The notes under the pieces are model-generated. The model saw nothing but the letters and a program-made list of their open reading frames with translations. It searched no databases and was not told the DNA's origin. Made by a program: the position numbers and the translations under genes. Below, in pieces: positions 27,814-38,900 of a stretch of DNA of 64,000 nt. Origin of the DNA: Opitutia bacterium (GTDB lineage Bacteria > Verrucomicrobiota > Verrucomicrobiia > Opitutales > Opitutaceae); NCBI GenBank assembly GCA_016217595.1, contig JACRHS010000001.1, forward strand, positions 62,001-126,000, given 5' to 3'. How positions within the stretch are numbered: the stretch's first letter is position 1; every line of letters begins with the position of its first letter.

Positions 27814-28827
27814 CTAACGGTTGAGTTCCTTAGCCATGTCCTTGGCGAAATACGTCAGAATCATGTCGGCACCGGCGCGCTTGATCGCGAGCAACGACTC
27901 GTGCCGGCAACGCGCCAGATCGAGCCAACCCAGCTGGGCTGCCGCGTGCAGTTGCGCAAACTCGCCCGAAACTTGATAGGCCGCCACCGGCTTCTGTGTC
28001 GCCTCGCGCACATCGCGGATGATGTCGAGGTACGGGCCCGCGGGTTTCACCATCACAATGTCGGCGCCCTCGCCCACATCGAGCGCCAGTTCAGTCAACG
28101 CCTCGCGACGGTTCGCGGGGTTGAGCTGATAGGTGCCTTTGCCGAGCAAATGCGTGCCCGCCGCCGACGCGCTGCCCACGGCATCGCGGAACGGCCCGTA
28201 AAACGCCGAGACGTATTTCACCGAGTACGCCATGATGCCCGTCTGGGTGTGCCCCGCGGCATCGAGCGCCCGGCGGATCGCGCCGATGCGCCCGTCCATC
28301 ATGTCGCTCGGTGCCACGAGATCGACGCCCGCGCGCGCATGGAGCACGGCCATCTTCATCAAAATTTCCACGGTGCGGTCGTTGGCCACATCACGTCCGT
28401 CAGCAGTCAACACGCCGTCGTGTCCGTGGCTCGTGTACGGATCGAGCGCGATGTCGGTCAGCACGACGAGCTCCGGCACGGCCTTCTTCACTGCGCGCAC
28501 GGCGCGGAGGATCAACGCGTCTTCGTGCAACGCCGCCGTGCCCTCTTCATCCTTAAAACGCGCATCGAGCTTCGGAAACAACGCCACCGCCGGCACGCCG
28601 AGTTTCCAGAGCGCGCGGCACTCCTTGACGAGATCGGCGATATTGAGCCGGAACACGCCCGGCATGGAACCGATGGCCTCAGGCGCGCCCTTGCCCTCGA
28701 CGACGAAGAGCGGCGCGATGAAATCCTGCGGGCGCAGGACGGTTTCCTCCACCAACGCGCGGAGGCTGGCCGTGCGGCGCAGACGCCGGGGCCGATGGGT
28801 CAGATCGAGTTGAAAAGGCGTGGGCAT
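27814..28827 (-). CDS. hemB: Delta-aminolevulinic acid dehydratase (porphobilinogen synthase)
   Basis: A 337-residue cytoplasmic enzyme that condenses two 5-aminolevulinates to porphobilinogen in haem and corrin synthesis. The two Schiff-base lysines are in [18 protein letters not shown] and [12 protein letters not shown]. The metal-site segment reads [15 protein letters not shown], with Asp where zinc enzymes have Cys, so this should be a magnesium-dependent rather than zinc-dependent form. The ATG at MPTPFQLD was preferred to a GTG six codons upstream. The hybrid kinase gene follows after 13 bases, so the two are very probably co-transcribed. Confidence 0.96.
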   Translation of the reverse strand: MPTPFQLDLTHRPRRLRRTASLRALVEETVLRPQDFIAPLFVVEGKGAPEAIGSMPGVFRLNIADLVKECRALWKLGVPAVALFPKLDARFKDEEGTAALHEDALILRAVRAVKKAVPELVVLTDIALDPYTSHGHDGVLTADGRDVANDRTVEILMKMAVLHARAGVDLVAPSDMMDGRIGAIRRALDAAGHTQTGIMAYSVKYVSAFYGPFRDAVGSASAAGTHLLGKGTYQLNPANRREALTELALDVGEGADIVMVKPAGPYLDIIRDVREATQKPVAAYQVSGEFAQLHAAAQLGWLDLARCRHESLLAIKRAGADMILTYFAKDMAKELNR

Positions 28828-28910
28828 GACGAAGTGAGTACGCACACTAGAGCACGCCCCAAGCTACCCCGCCACTCGTTTTTCGACAGAATCGGAAGGA
28901 TTGTACCTGC

Positions 28911-28983
28911 GTAGCGCGGGTCTTCAGCCCGCGCCTGTATTTTCTGCGGCACGCTGCCGGTGCGGGCTAAAGCACCGCACTAC
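28911..28983. repeat. REP-like paired palindrome, family A copy 1 (left of RAYT)
   Basis: A 73-bp element from GTAGCGCGGG to CACCGCACTAC. The left half folds as GCGCGGG/CCCGCGC; the right half as GTGCGG..CCGCAC with a bulged A. The two halves are imperfect inverted copies of one unit. It lies 32 bases before the transposase start and is repeated in the same orientation after that gene. Confidence 0.85.
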
Positions 28984-29014
28984 GAACCAAACTCCTGTGC
29001 ACTTGCCTCCAAAT

Positions 29015-29632
29015 ATGCCACCCGCAACCTCACCGGGCATGCCCCAAACCCGCGAACACTGGCGCCATCGCCTGCCGCACTGGGAAGTCGCCGACCGGCC
29101 GCATTTCGTCACCATCCGCTGTACAGGCTCGCTCCCGTCTGCAGCGCGCGCCCGTATCCGCGAAATTCACGCCAGTCTCCGCCTCTTCGCGCCCGCATCG
29201 CCGCAATTCGCCACCCTGCAACGCCAATACTTCCTGACCTGCGAGAAATATCTCGACCGCGGCGAAGGGTTCGCGCCTTTCCGCGAAGCCGCCGCCTGCA
29301 CTGTTATCCTCACCCACTGGCGACAGCTCACTACAGAAAGCGGCTGGGCGGTACCGCATTTTGCGATCATGCCCAATCATGTTCACTTCTTGCTCCAGCC
29401 AAACGTCCCTGAGCCGGCTCCGTTACGCGCTACAGTACGGGAGTTCAAAGGCCGCACCGCGCGACAAGCCAACCAAGTCTTGGGTCGGACCGGCGCATTC
29501 TGGCAATCGGACTGGTTTGATCGCTGGGTACGCGATGAGTCCGAGGAAACGCGCATTGTCGATTACATCCGACAAAACCCGGTCAAAGCAGGACTGGCGC
29601 GCACCTGGCAAGAATACCCGTGGGTGGCATAG
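29015..29632 (+). CDS. REP-associated tyrosine transposase (RAYT, Y1/HUH family)
   Basis: A 205-residue single-strand DNA transposase of the IS200/IS605-like REP-associated group. The HUH motif is in FAIMPNHVHFLL, and the catalytic Tyr is expected in VDYIRQNPVKAG near the C-terminus; FVTIRCTGS at the start and FWQSDWFDRWVRDE are also typical. A second ATG eight codons on (MPQTREHW) is also possible. It is bracketed by two direct copies of a paired palindrome, which are its likely substrates. RAYTs are thought to mobilise REP elements and are usually single-copy and domesticated. It appears intact. Confidence 0.93.
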   Translation: MPPATSPGMPQTREHWRHRLPHWEVADRPHFVTIRCTGSLPSAARARIREIHASLRLFAPASPQFATLQRQYFLTCEKYLDRGEGFAPFREAAACTVILTHWRQLTTESGWAVPHFAIMPNHVHFLLQPNVPEPAPLRATVREFKGRTARQANQVLGRTGAFWQSDWFDRWVRDESEETRIVDYIRQNPVKAGLARTWQEYPWVA

Positions 29633-29658
29633 CTTGGCAGCACACGGCACTCCTCCCC

Positions 29659-29732
29659 GTAGCGAGGGTCTTCAGCCCGCGCCTGGATTAGCCCGCGGCA
29701 CGCTGCCGGTGCGGGCTGAAGCACCGCACTAC
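29659..29732. repeat. REP-like paired palindrome, family A copy 2 (right of RAYT)
   Basis: A 74-bp element in the same orientation as the copy at 28.9 kb and nearly identical to it, the centre being the most changed part. The left stem has one mismatch (GCGAGGG against CCCGCGC); the right stem is intact with loop TGAA instead of TAAA. It begins 26 bases after the transposase stop codon. Confidence 0.85.
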
Positions 29733-29747
29733 GAACGATCCAACGCC

Positions 29748-30863
29748 TCATTTGGCTACAGCCACAGCGGTCGGTGTCACAGGTGCTGGCTTCTCTGCAA
29801 CAGCCTCCGGAGCGCACTGCGCTGAGAGGAGTCGGATCATCAGATGCGGGCCTTTGCCATCGGGACTCTGCGCCGCGATGCCGACAATCCCCGCGCTCGT
29901 GAGCAACGGCGGACGCGGCGCCGTCACCGCCAACTGGCAGACCAACGCCGGTTTTTCATTGAGCTGGAGCTCAAACGGCAGCGCGTAAATTCTGGCTGTT
30001 TCAGACAGATTCCAACGTGCCGCATCCTTGATGTGCTTTCTCGGCAACATCATCAAACCAATGGCCGGCATCTTGCCGCCGTTGGCAATGATCGACCACC
30101 AAGGAATATGAATCACGTTTTGCATGATGCTTTGTAAACCGGGCGTTTGACTAGCGAGCCCCACAAACTCCCATAGTGCCGGCAGCTCACCGCACATCGC
30201 ACGTTCGTCTTTTTCAGTAACGCCAAACACCTCTGCAACCTTGCGTTTCCCGGCCGCCTTCTCCGGAGGATACGGTTTCCATCCACAGCCCCAGTAAAAT
30301 TTGAGATCGGGATGCCGTACTTCGGCTTCCTGCTTCCGAATCAATGCTGCGCACGCTTGATCAAAGCCAAGGCCCAGAAACGCAGAGTTCACCCGCACCC
30401 GCGCTTGTACGTCCTTCACTCCCCGCGTGGCCGTGGCGGCGCTGCTACTCTTGAATGGCCCGAGAACCCGTAACGCGAGCACCGCGCGTTCGCCGTCATA
30501 CTGAAACTCTCTTCCGGTTGACGTGTACACGCGCACCCCGCGCACCGGCGGCAATTGCCGCTCCTTCTCCGTCAGCTCCGCCGCTTGGAAACGCACGATC
30601 CACTGCTTGTACTCCTCGCCTTCCGTGAGCGTGACCAGGGCCGTGACCGTATCGCCGGGCCGCAGCGTGGTGCGCTCCGCCGGTGCGCCCATACCGTTCA
30701 TCGCTATGCCGGCCTTTTGCGCGGCCTGCGCGGCAGCGGGCAATACCTCCGTCCATTTGAAAACCGGAATCGGCGGCGTTTTCGGCTGCTCAGCGGCGAC
30801 GCAACCGACGCCCAGAGCGAACGCCGCAACCATTACCATGACACGGGGTAAGCGCAAAATCAT
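29748..30863 (-). CDS. Exported protein of unknown function
   Basis: I do not recognise this 371-residue protein. It has a clear signal peptide (MILRLPRVMVMVAAFALGVG, cleavage probably after CVAA). The mature part starts with PPIPVFKWTEVLPAAAQAAQ, has a region with beta-sandwich character (RTTLRPGDTVTALVTLTEGE) and a Cys/Trp-rich segment KFYWGCGWKPYPPEK around residue 205, and ends in an Ala/Val/Pro-rich tail. The ATG chosen directly precedes the signal peptide. It diverges from cysS across about 90 bases. Its 3' end is 15 bases from the REP element of the transposase. Export to periplasm or envelope is inferred only from the signal peptide. Confidence 0.75.
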   Translation of the reverse strand: MILRLPRVMVMVAAFALGVGCVAAEQPKTPPIPVFKWTEVLPAAAQAAQKAGIAMNGMGAPAERTTLRPGDTVTALVTLTEGEEYKQWIVRFQAAELTEKERQLPPVRGVRVYTSTGREFQYDGERAVLALRVLGPFKSSSAATATRGVKDVQARVRVNSAFLGLGFDQACAALIRKQEAEVRHPDLKFYWGCGWKPYPPEKAAGKRKVAEVFGVTEKDERAMCGELPALWEFVGLASQTPGLQSIMQNVIHIPWWSIIANGGKMPAIGLMMLPRKHIKDAARWNLSETARIYALPFELQLNEKPALVCQLAVTAPRPPLLTSAGIVGIAAQSPDGKGPHLMIRLLSAQCAPEAVAEKPAPVTPTAVAVAK

Positions 30864-30935
30864 GGCTCGATAAACAAACCCCGCCGCGCCTCCGCAAGAA
30901 AACACTGTTCGGCTCCCCTGAATTTACGCTACACC

Positions 30936-32336
<1,401 letters not shown>

Positions 32337-32364
32337 CGCGCCGCCAACACGCCGCCACCCGCGG

Positions 32365-34254
32365 CTAAATCTGGAAATCGCGCACCTGCGCCGCCTCGTT
32401 TTTGTCCTCTGTCGTGCCGGACGGCTCGGTGGCTTTCTCGCGTTTGCGGTCGTAGAAGATGCGGACGTCGGCCTTCTGGCCTTTGCCGATTTGCAGCAGG
32501 TGCGAGGCGCGCAGCAACGCCCGCTTGGTGCTCATGGTGAGGTTGGCCTCGGCCGGGAAAATATTGTCGGCGCCGATCTTCACCCACGCGCCGCTGTCAC
32601 GGAGCACTTGCTCGACGTCCGGGTTGATGCCGCTGATCAGCAGGTGGCGGCCAGAGCTCTGTAGATAATCGTGGAGCTGCATGAGCGACATCACAGACGT
32701 GGCGTCGAGATGCCGGGCGTTTTTCATGCGCAGGATGATCACCTTCAGATCGCCCTCGTCGGCGAGATAGCGGACTTGTTCCTGGAACAGATCGGCCGCG
32801 CCGAAGAACAGCTCGCCCTCGACGTGTACGATGGAAATGGCGGGGTTCTTCCGCTCCTCCTTTTCCTCGATTTGCGCCAGATGCCCGGTGGCATCGAAAC
32901 TGTATTCCACCAGCGACGGCGCGCTGGCCTTGCGCAAGAACAGCGCGAGCGACACGCCCACACCGACGTAAATCGCGGTGTCGAGTTTGAGCAAAAACGC
33001 CGCCAGCAGCGTGGCGCAAAACACCAATTTGTCGGAACCCGTCGCCCGGTAGGCGATCCGGATTTGCTCCCAGTTGATCATCTTCAGTCCGATCCGGATC
33101 AGGTGGGCCGCGAGGCTCGGCACCGGGATGAAATTGATCAACGGCGTGACGAAAAACAGCGCGCCGAGCACGATCAAGCTGCTCATCAACGCCGAGAGCT
33201 GGGTCCTGGCGCCGCTCTGGAAATTCGCGCCGGAGCGGGCAAAGGAAGCCGAGCCGGGCATCGCGTTGTAGAGGCTCGCGGCGATGTTGGCCGAGCCCAT
33301 CGCGATCAACTCCTGATTCGGATCGAGCCGCTGGCCGGACTTGGCCGCGAGCGTCTTGGCGATGGAGATTGCCTCCAGCATGCCGAGGATCGAGATGGCG
33401 AGCGCGGCGCTCAACAGCGACGGCACCATCGCGAGGTTCGACTGGCTGAGCGGCATGCCGATGAACGACGGGATGCTGACCGCAAGCGCGCCTTCGTCCT
33501 TGATCGTGCGAATGCCGAGGTCGGTCAGGCCGAGGTGCTGCGTGAGCAGCGAGAGCACGACCAGTCCGAGCAATTCCGGCGGGAGCTTGGGGAAAAAGCG
33601 TTCGATCAGCCAAAACAGCAGGAGCGTCGCCACGCCCATCATCGCCGCGTAGCCATTGAAATCGAGCTGCACGAGATGCACGACGGCATTGGCCAGGTCG
33701 GGGATGAATCCGCCGCGTTCGCCGGCGGGCAGGCCGAGCAGATGCGAGATCTGGCCGGCGGCGAGCAGCAGTCCGATGGCGGTGCTGTACGCGATGATGA
33801 CCGAGCGGGAAATGAACTGCGTGAGCTTGCCCAGCTGCGCCAGCCCGGCGACGAGTTGAAACACGCCGATCAGCAACGCCAACAGCAGCGCAATCTCCGT
33901 CGGCACCAGCCCGACGCCGTGAAACGAGTAGATCGTCGCCGCCAGAATGATGCTGATCGAGTTGGTCGGCCCGAAAACCAGATGGCGCGACGACGTGAAC
34001 AACGCGCAGACAAAGCCGCCGACGATCACGCACATGATCACCATGAGCGGCGGCAGGCCGGCGATCAGGGCGAAGCCGATCGCCTGCGGAATCGAGACCA
34101 GCGAGACGGTCGCGCCCGCGATCAGGTCGGCGCGCAGCGTGGTCCAGTTGTAGCCGCGAATCTCGGCGGCGAGAGGAAACCGCGCCCGCATCCAACGGGT
34201 GGATGCCCGTTGGATTTGATCGACTGCGCCCGCAGCCTCCTCGCCTTTGTGCAT
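32365..34254 (-). CDS. SulP-family anion transporter with STAS domain
   Basis: A 629-residue inner-membrane transporter of the SLC26/SulP family (sulfate, bicarbonate or other anions). The membrane part (about residues 25-440) contains the N-terminal family segment ADLIAGATVSLVSIPQAIGF and ANIAASLYNAMPGSASFARS. The STAS domain (about 455-570) carries ILRMKNARHLDATSVMSLMQ. A charged C-terminal tail of about 60 residues follows. The ATG at 34254 was preferred to a GTG two codons upstream. Its substrate cannot be assigned. It is convergent with cysS (28-base gap) and follows parB by 15 bases on the same strand. Confidence 0.92.
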   Translation of the reverse strand: MHKGEEAAGAVDQIQRASTRWMRARFPLAAEIRGYNWTTLRADLIAGATVSLVSIPQAIGFALIAGLPPLMVIMCVIVGGFVCALFTSSRHLVFGPTNSISIILAATIYSFHGVGLVPTEIALLLALLIGVFQLVAGLAQLGKLTQFISRSVIIAYSTAIGLLLAAGQISHLLGLPAGERGGFIPDLANAVVHLVQLDFNGYAAMMGVATLLLFWLIERFFPKLPPELLGLVVLSLLTQHLGLTDLGIRTIKDEGALAVSIPSFIGMPLSQSNLAMVPSLLSAALAISILGMLEAISIAKTLAAKSGQRLDPNQELIAMGSANIAASLYNAMPGSASFARSGANFQSGARTQLSALMSSLIVLGALFFVTPLINFIPVPSLAAHLIRIGLKMINWEQIRIAYRATGSDKLVFCATLLAAFLLKLDTAIYVGVGVSLALFLRKASAPSLVEYSFDATGHLAQIEEKEERKNPAISIVHVEGELFFGAADLFQEQVRYLADEGDLKVIILRMKNARHLDATSVMSLMQLHDYLQSSGRHLLISGINPDVEQVLRDSGAWVKIGADNIFPAEANLTMSTKRALLRASHLLQIGKGQKADVRIFYDRKREKATEPSGTTEDKNEAAQVRDFQI

Positions 34255-34269
34255 AACCACGCCTGCAGC

Positions 34270-35223
34270 CTAAGCCTCCACGCCGAGTTTTTCCAGAATG
34301 CGCTGCAAATCTTCGTTGCCGGCGTATTCGATGACGATCCGGCCGCGTTTGGGCGAATGCTTGAGCGCCACGCGGGCGCCGAGGTGCGAGGTCAGCTTTT
34401 GCTGAATGCTGGCGACGGCCGCCGCCTCCACCGCCGGCACGGCGCGGGCGGTCGGTTTGGCGGGCGGAGTGAGGCCGGCTTTCTTGGCCTGCACCAGTTT
34501 CTCGGTGGTGCGCACGCTCATGCCTTCCTCGATCACGCGGCGAGCGAGCACGGCGCGTTGCGCGGGGTCTTCGATGCCGAGCAACACCTTGGCGTGACCG
34601 GTGGAGAGCAACGCCTTCGCGAGATAGCCCTGGATCTCCGCTTCAAGCGAAAGCAGTCGCAGGGAGTTGGCCACGGTGGGCCGGCCCTTCCCCACCCGCT
34701 CGGCCACCTGTTCCTGCGTGAGGTCGAAATCCCGGATCAGACTCGCGTAACCGTACGCCTCTTCCACCGGGTTGAGCCCTTCGCGCTGCAAATTCTCGAT
34801 CAGGCCGATGGCGGCCGAGGAGGCGTTGCTCGCCTCGACGAGCCGCGCCGGGATGCTCTTCAACTTGAGCAACTGGAACGCGCGCCAGCGGCGTTCGCCG
34901 GCCACGAGCTGGAATTTGTCGCCGTGCTTGCGGACCACGACGGGCTGCAACAGCCCTTCGCTGCGGATGCTCTCGGCGAGTTCGCTGAGCTGCTCGGGGG
35001 AGATCTCTTTGCGCGCCTGATACGGGCTGGGCTCGATCAAGTGCACCGGCACTTCCTGGAAACCGGGCGCGCCCGTCGGACGCGGGGCCGCGGGGGCGGC
35101 GGCGGCGGGAGCAGATGCCGCGGCAGCGGCGGCTTTGGTTTCCGCGGCCGCTTTGGCGGCAGAGGTGGCGTTGGCGATGAGACCGCCGAGACCGCGGCCG
35201 AGACGTGTTTTGGAGGCAGCCAT
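34270..35223 (-). CDS. parB: Chromosome-partitioning protein ParB
   Basis: A 317-residue CTP-dependent DNA clamp that loads at parS. The N-terminus MAASKTRLGRGLGGLIANAT is canonical, followed by an Ala-rich stretch, the CTP-binding region with QPVVVRKHGDKFQLVAGERR, the helix-turn-helix (LTQEQVAERVGKGRPTVANS) and the C-terminal dimerisation domain (RIVIEYAGNEDLQRILEKLG). The start was set at this N-terminus, not the longer frame. Unusually, the gene directly upstream is a LysM-domain gene rather than parA; the two are one base apart. I found no parS-like TGTTTCACGTGAAACA palindrome by eye. Confidence 0.95.
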   Translation of the reverse strand: MAASKTRLGRGLGGLIANATSAAKAAAETKAAAAAASAPAAAAPAAPRPTGAPGFQEVPVHLIEPSPYQARKEISPEQLSELAESIRSEGLLQPVVVRKHGDKFQLVAGERRWRAFQLLKLKSIPARLVEASNASSAAIGLIENLQREGLNPVEEAYGYASLIRDFDLTQEQVAERVGKGRPTVANSLRLLSLEAEIQGYLAKALLSTGHAKVLLGIEDPAQRAVLARRVIEEGMSVRTTEKLVQAKKAGLTPPAKPTARAVPAVEAAAVASIQQKLTSHLGARVALKHSPKRGRIVIEYAGNEDLQRILEKLGVEA

Positions 35224-35224
35224 G

Positions 35225-35797
35225 TTATTTGGCGACAGAGGTTGGGATGAAGAGAGTCTGGCCGACCTGAATCTTGGTGGGGTCGGCAATTTTGTTGGCG
35301 TTGAGAATGTCCTGCATTTTGGCGCCGGTCTTCTTGGCGATGCCTGCCAGGGTGTCGCCCTTTTGCACGGTGTAACTGACGCCCTCCTTCGGGTAATCGT
35401 CGCTAAACGTGGTCGGCACCGTCGGGCGGGTGGCCATGCCCTTGGCGAGCGAATCGAGCGCCGCCTGGGTCTGTTTGGCGAGTTTCTCCATCTGCGCGGA
35501 GACCACCTGGAGCGTCTCGGACTTCGTCGCGGCCACGGTGGTCTTCAGCGTGAGGCTCAGGTCGGCCACGGCGGTGTTGAGTTGCTCGACGGTGGCGTAG
35601 GCGCGCGCGCCGGAATCGGCCTTGCGCTGGAGCGCGGTGTTGTCGCGCTCAAGTTGTTCGACTCGCAGCGTCAGCTCGCCCACCCGTTGCGTGAGCAGGC
35701 GGATATCCTCCCGCATACCGGCGAGTTCCGCCTGCGGTGTAGTCACTTGACCGAACGCGGTGACCGCGAGCAGTCCCAAAAGCCCGATGGTGCGCAT
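35225..35797 (-). CDS. LysM-domain peptidoglycan-binding protein with coiled coil
   Basis: A 190-residue exported protein. A short signal peptide (MRTIGLLGLLAVTAFGQV) is followed by a coiled coil (about residues 25-110, REDIRLLTQRVGELTLRVEQ) and a single C-terminal LysM domain (about 140-186, SYTVQKGDTLAGIAKKTGAK). It should bind peptidoglycan in the periplasm. It ends one base before the parB start, so the two are expected to be translated together. The coiled coil suggests oligomerisation. Confidence 0.88.
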   Translation of the reverse strand: MRTIGLLGLLAVTAFGQVTTPQAELAGMREDIRLLTQRVGELTLRVEQLERDNTALQRKADSGARAYATVEQLNTAVADLSLTLKTTVAATKSETLQVVSAQMEKLAKQTQAALDSLAKGMATRPTVPTTFSDDYPKEGVSYTVQKGDTLAGIAKKTGAKMQDILNANKIADPTKIQVGQTLFIPTSVAK

Positions 35798-35962
35798 GCC
35801 GCGACTTTGCGGAATCCCGCCGGTAAAACAAGCGGAGCTTTTGAGATAATTGCGCGAAGCGGATCGGCGCGCAAAAAACGCCCGATTGGCCTCTTGACGG
35901 TCTTAATGGGGCTCGGAATAGTCGCAGCGTGCCCCGCGAAAGGGGTGAAAACTACCTCTTCG

Positions 35963-38900
35963 ATGCGAGATTTTCCCACCCCCGTACCGCGCGCCCGACC
36001 GCCGATCAGGCTTCGGCATCGCGCTACGCAGTGGGCTCGGTTGATGGGCTGGATCGGATGTTTGCTGTTTGCGCTCGCGAGCACGGCCGCACCCGTGGCA
36101 CCGACCGCACCGGCCGCCAGTCGCGCCCTGCCCGATCCCCAGCCCAATGCCCTGTGGTCGCGCCTGCTCCCCGAGGCCGGTATGCCTGCCGCGCCCATCA
36201 CCCGGGTGGCCCAGGATCAGCGCGGCTTTCTCTGGTTCGCCTCCAGGCAGGGTCTGGTGCAATATGACGGCACCCGTTGCCGCATTTTCCGGCACGACCC
36301 CGCCGACCCGTTCAGCATTGGCGACGACAGCATCAACGACCTGGTGGAAGACGGCCAGGGCAACCTCTGGATCGCCACCCAGCGAGGTCTCGACAAATGG
36401 GATCGCAAAACCGAGCGCTTCACCCGCCATCTGGTTCTTACCGATGCTCCATCCCTGCCGGAATGGACGATCTGCCGCATTCTCCTCAATCCCGATGGCA
36501 CGCTCTGGCTCGCCAGTTTTTGGCGCGGTCTTTTTCGCTACAACCCTGCGACTGGAGAAACCACGCTGCACCTCCCCGCCGGACCGGCGAACGCAGCCAA
36601 CACCGTCGGCCACATCCACACGCTGCTGCGAGATCGTCAGGGCCATCTTTGGATCGGCTCCGACGCCAAGGGACTGAGCGAATACGATCCAGCCACCGGC
36701 GCCCTGCGCAACTGGCTGCATGACCCGAAAAACTCCCGGTCGCTCATTCATAACGATATTCGCGCGCTCGCCGAGGATCATGCCGGCAATCTCTGGATCG
36801 GCTCCGAAAAGGGCCTGAGCCGGTTGCCGCCGGAGCGGCAGTTTTTCGAGCACTTCCGTTTCGAGTACACCGACCCTGGCGCCACTGCGATTCTCGCCCT
36901 TCTCGTCGACCGCGCCGGACGCGTCTGGATCGGCGGCGACAGCGGCGGGGTGCGTTTCTTCGAGCCGAAAACGCAAAGTTTCACCCGGTTCTCCTCCTCC
37001 GAAATCGATCCACACACCTTGGTGAGCGACTGGGTCGGCACCATGTTTGAGGATCGCGACGGCGATATCTGGGTCGGCCATCATCCGGCCGGCGTCAGCC
37101 ACTTCAATGCCCTGCATCTGAACTTCCGCCTGCAACGCCGCTCCCCGGAGCTGACCAACACCCTGACACATCGCTCCGTGCTCGCGTTTCTCGAGGATCC
37201 CGATGGCACCCTCTGGGTCGGCACCGATGGCGGCGGCATCAACCGGCTGGATCCAGCCAGCGGGTTGTGGTCGAGCCTCCAGCATGACCCCGACGATGCG
37301 ACATCGCTCGCCTCCAACTCCGTGCTCTCGCTCTTGCGCGACCACCAAGGAGTGCTCTGGGTGGGCACGTGGAACGGCGGATTGAACCGGCTGGACGAGG
37401 CCACCGGTCAATTCCGTCACTACACGTGGGCTTCGGGACAGCCCGATTCCCTCACCAGCATGAGCATCTGGCGCGTGGCAGAAGACCAACAGCACCGCAT
37501 CTGGGTCGGCACCGCCAATCGCGGCATCAGCCGCTACTTGCCTGCCACGGATAATTTCGAGCGTTTCCAAGCCTATGACAGGCCCGCACGCAGCGCAGAT
37601 AACTCCACGGTCTGGAGTTTTTGCGTCACACGCGACGCGACCGTCTGGGCTGGCACTTCGGCCGGACTGGCCCGCTATCTGCCGGAGTCCAACACCTGGA
37701 AGTATTATCGCCCGGAACCGGGCAAGCCGCACGCGCTCAACAACGACACCATCAATGATGTCCTCGAAGACCGAAACGGCATTCTCTGGCTTGCCACCCA
37801 TGGCGGCGGATTGAACCGTTTCGACCCGCGCACCGAGCATTTTTCCGCGTTTCGCGAATCCGACGGCCTGACCAGCGATATCGTGATGAGCGTGCTGCAG
37901 GATGAACAAGGGCGCTTGTGGATGGCCACCAACAAAGGTCTGGGGCGGTTCGATCCCCAGACACGCGACTGCCGCACCTACGACGAAGGCGACGGCCTGC
38001 CCAGCACCCCGTTCAACCGCGGCGCCCGCCTGCATCGTCGCAGCGGTGAATTGCTCTTCGGTTGCTACGACGGATTCGTCGCGTTCCACCCCAATCGCAT
38101 CGTGCCCGACACCAGCAAAGCGCCCGTCGTGCTCACGCGCTTCGAGGTTTTCAATGAGCCCCAGCAACCCGGCGCCCCCGATTCCCCGTTGACCCAAAGC
38201 ATCGTGGAAACACAGCGCATCGAAATCCCGGCGCGTTTCTCGATCGTGGGTTTTCAGTTCGCCGCACTGGGCTACCGGGCGCCGGAACGCACGCGCTACG
38301 AATATCGTTTGGAAGGATTCGACGCCGACTGGCGCAAAGCCGGCCCCGAACGCCGCGCCACCTACACCAACCTCGCGCCCGGCCAGTACCGCTTTCTCGT
38401 CCGCGCCGCCAACCGCGAAGGCCAGTGGAACACCAACGGCACCGGGCTGGAGCTGATTGTGCATCCCGCCTGGTGGCAGCTGTGGTGGGTCCGCGGTCTG
38501 ACAACGGTCGGTCTGTTTGCCATCGCCCTCGCGATCGGCTGGAAAGTCTCCAACGAACGCTTCCGCGCCCGTGTCCGCGAAGCCGAGCGCGAACGCTCGC
38601 TTGCCCTCGAACGGCAACACGCCGCCGAGATGCTCCGCCAGCGCGACGAGCAATACGCCCTCGCCATCGACGCCACGCGTGACGGCGTGTTCGACTGGGA
38701 TCTGCACACCCAGAACCAGACTGTGTCGCCCCGCTGGCGGGAAATCCACGACCTCACGCCCGACCCCACGCCCCTGTCCTACGCCGAGTGGAAAGCGCTC
38801 ATCCATCCCGACGATCTGCCCCGCGTGGAAAAGATCATCCGCGAACATCTCGCCGGCCACGCCCCGCTCATCCAATGCGAGTACCGCGTGCGCGACCGGC

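Noticed and set aside
34270-35797. Replication origin or parS near parB
   Set aside because: No DnaA-box cluster or TGTTTCACGTGAAACA-like palindrome was seen by eye, and dnaA, gidA or parA are not adjacent.
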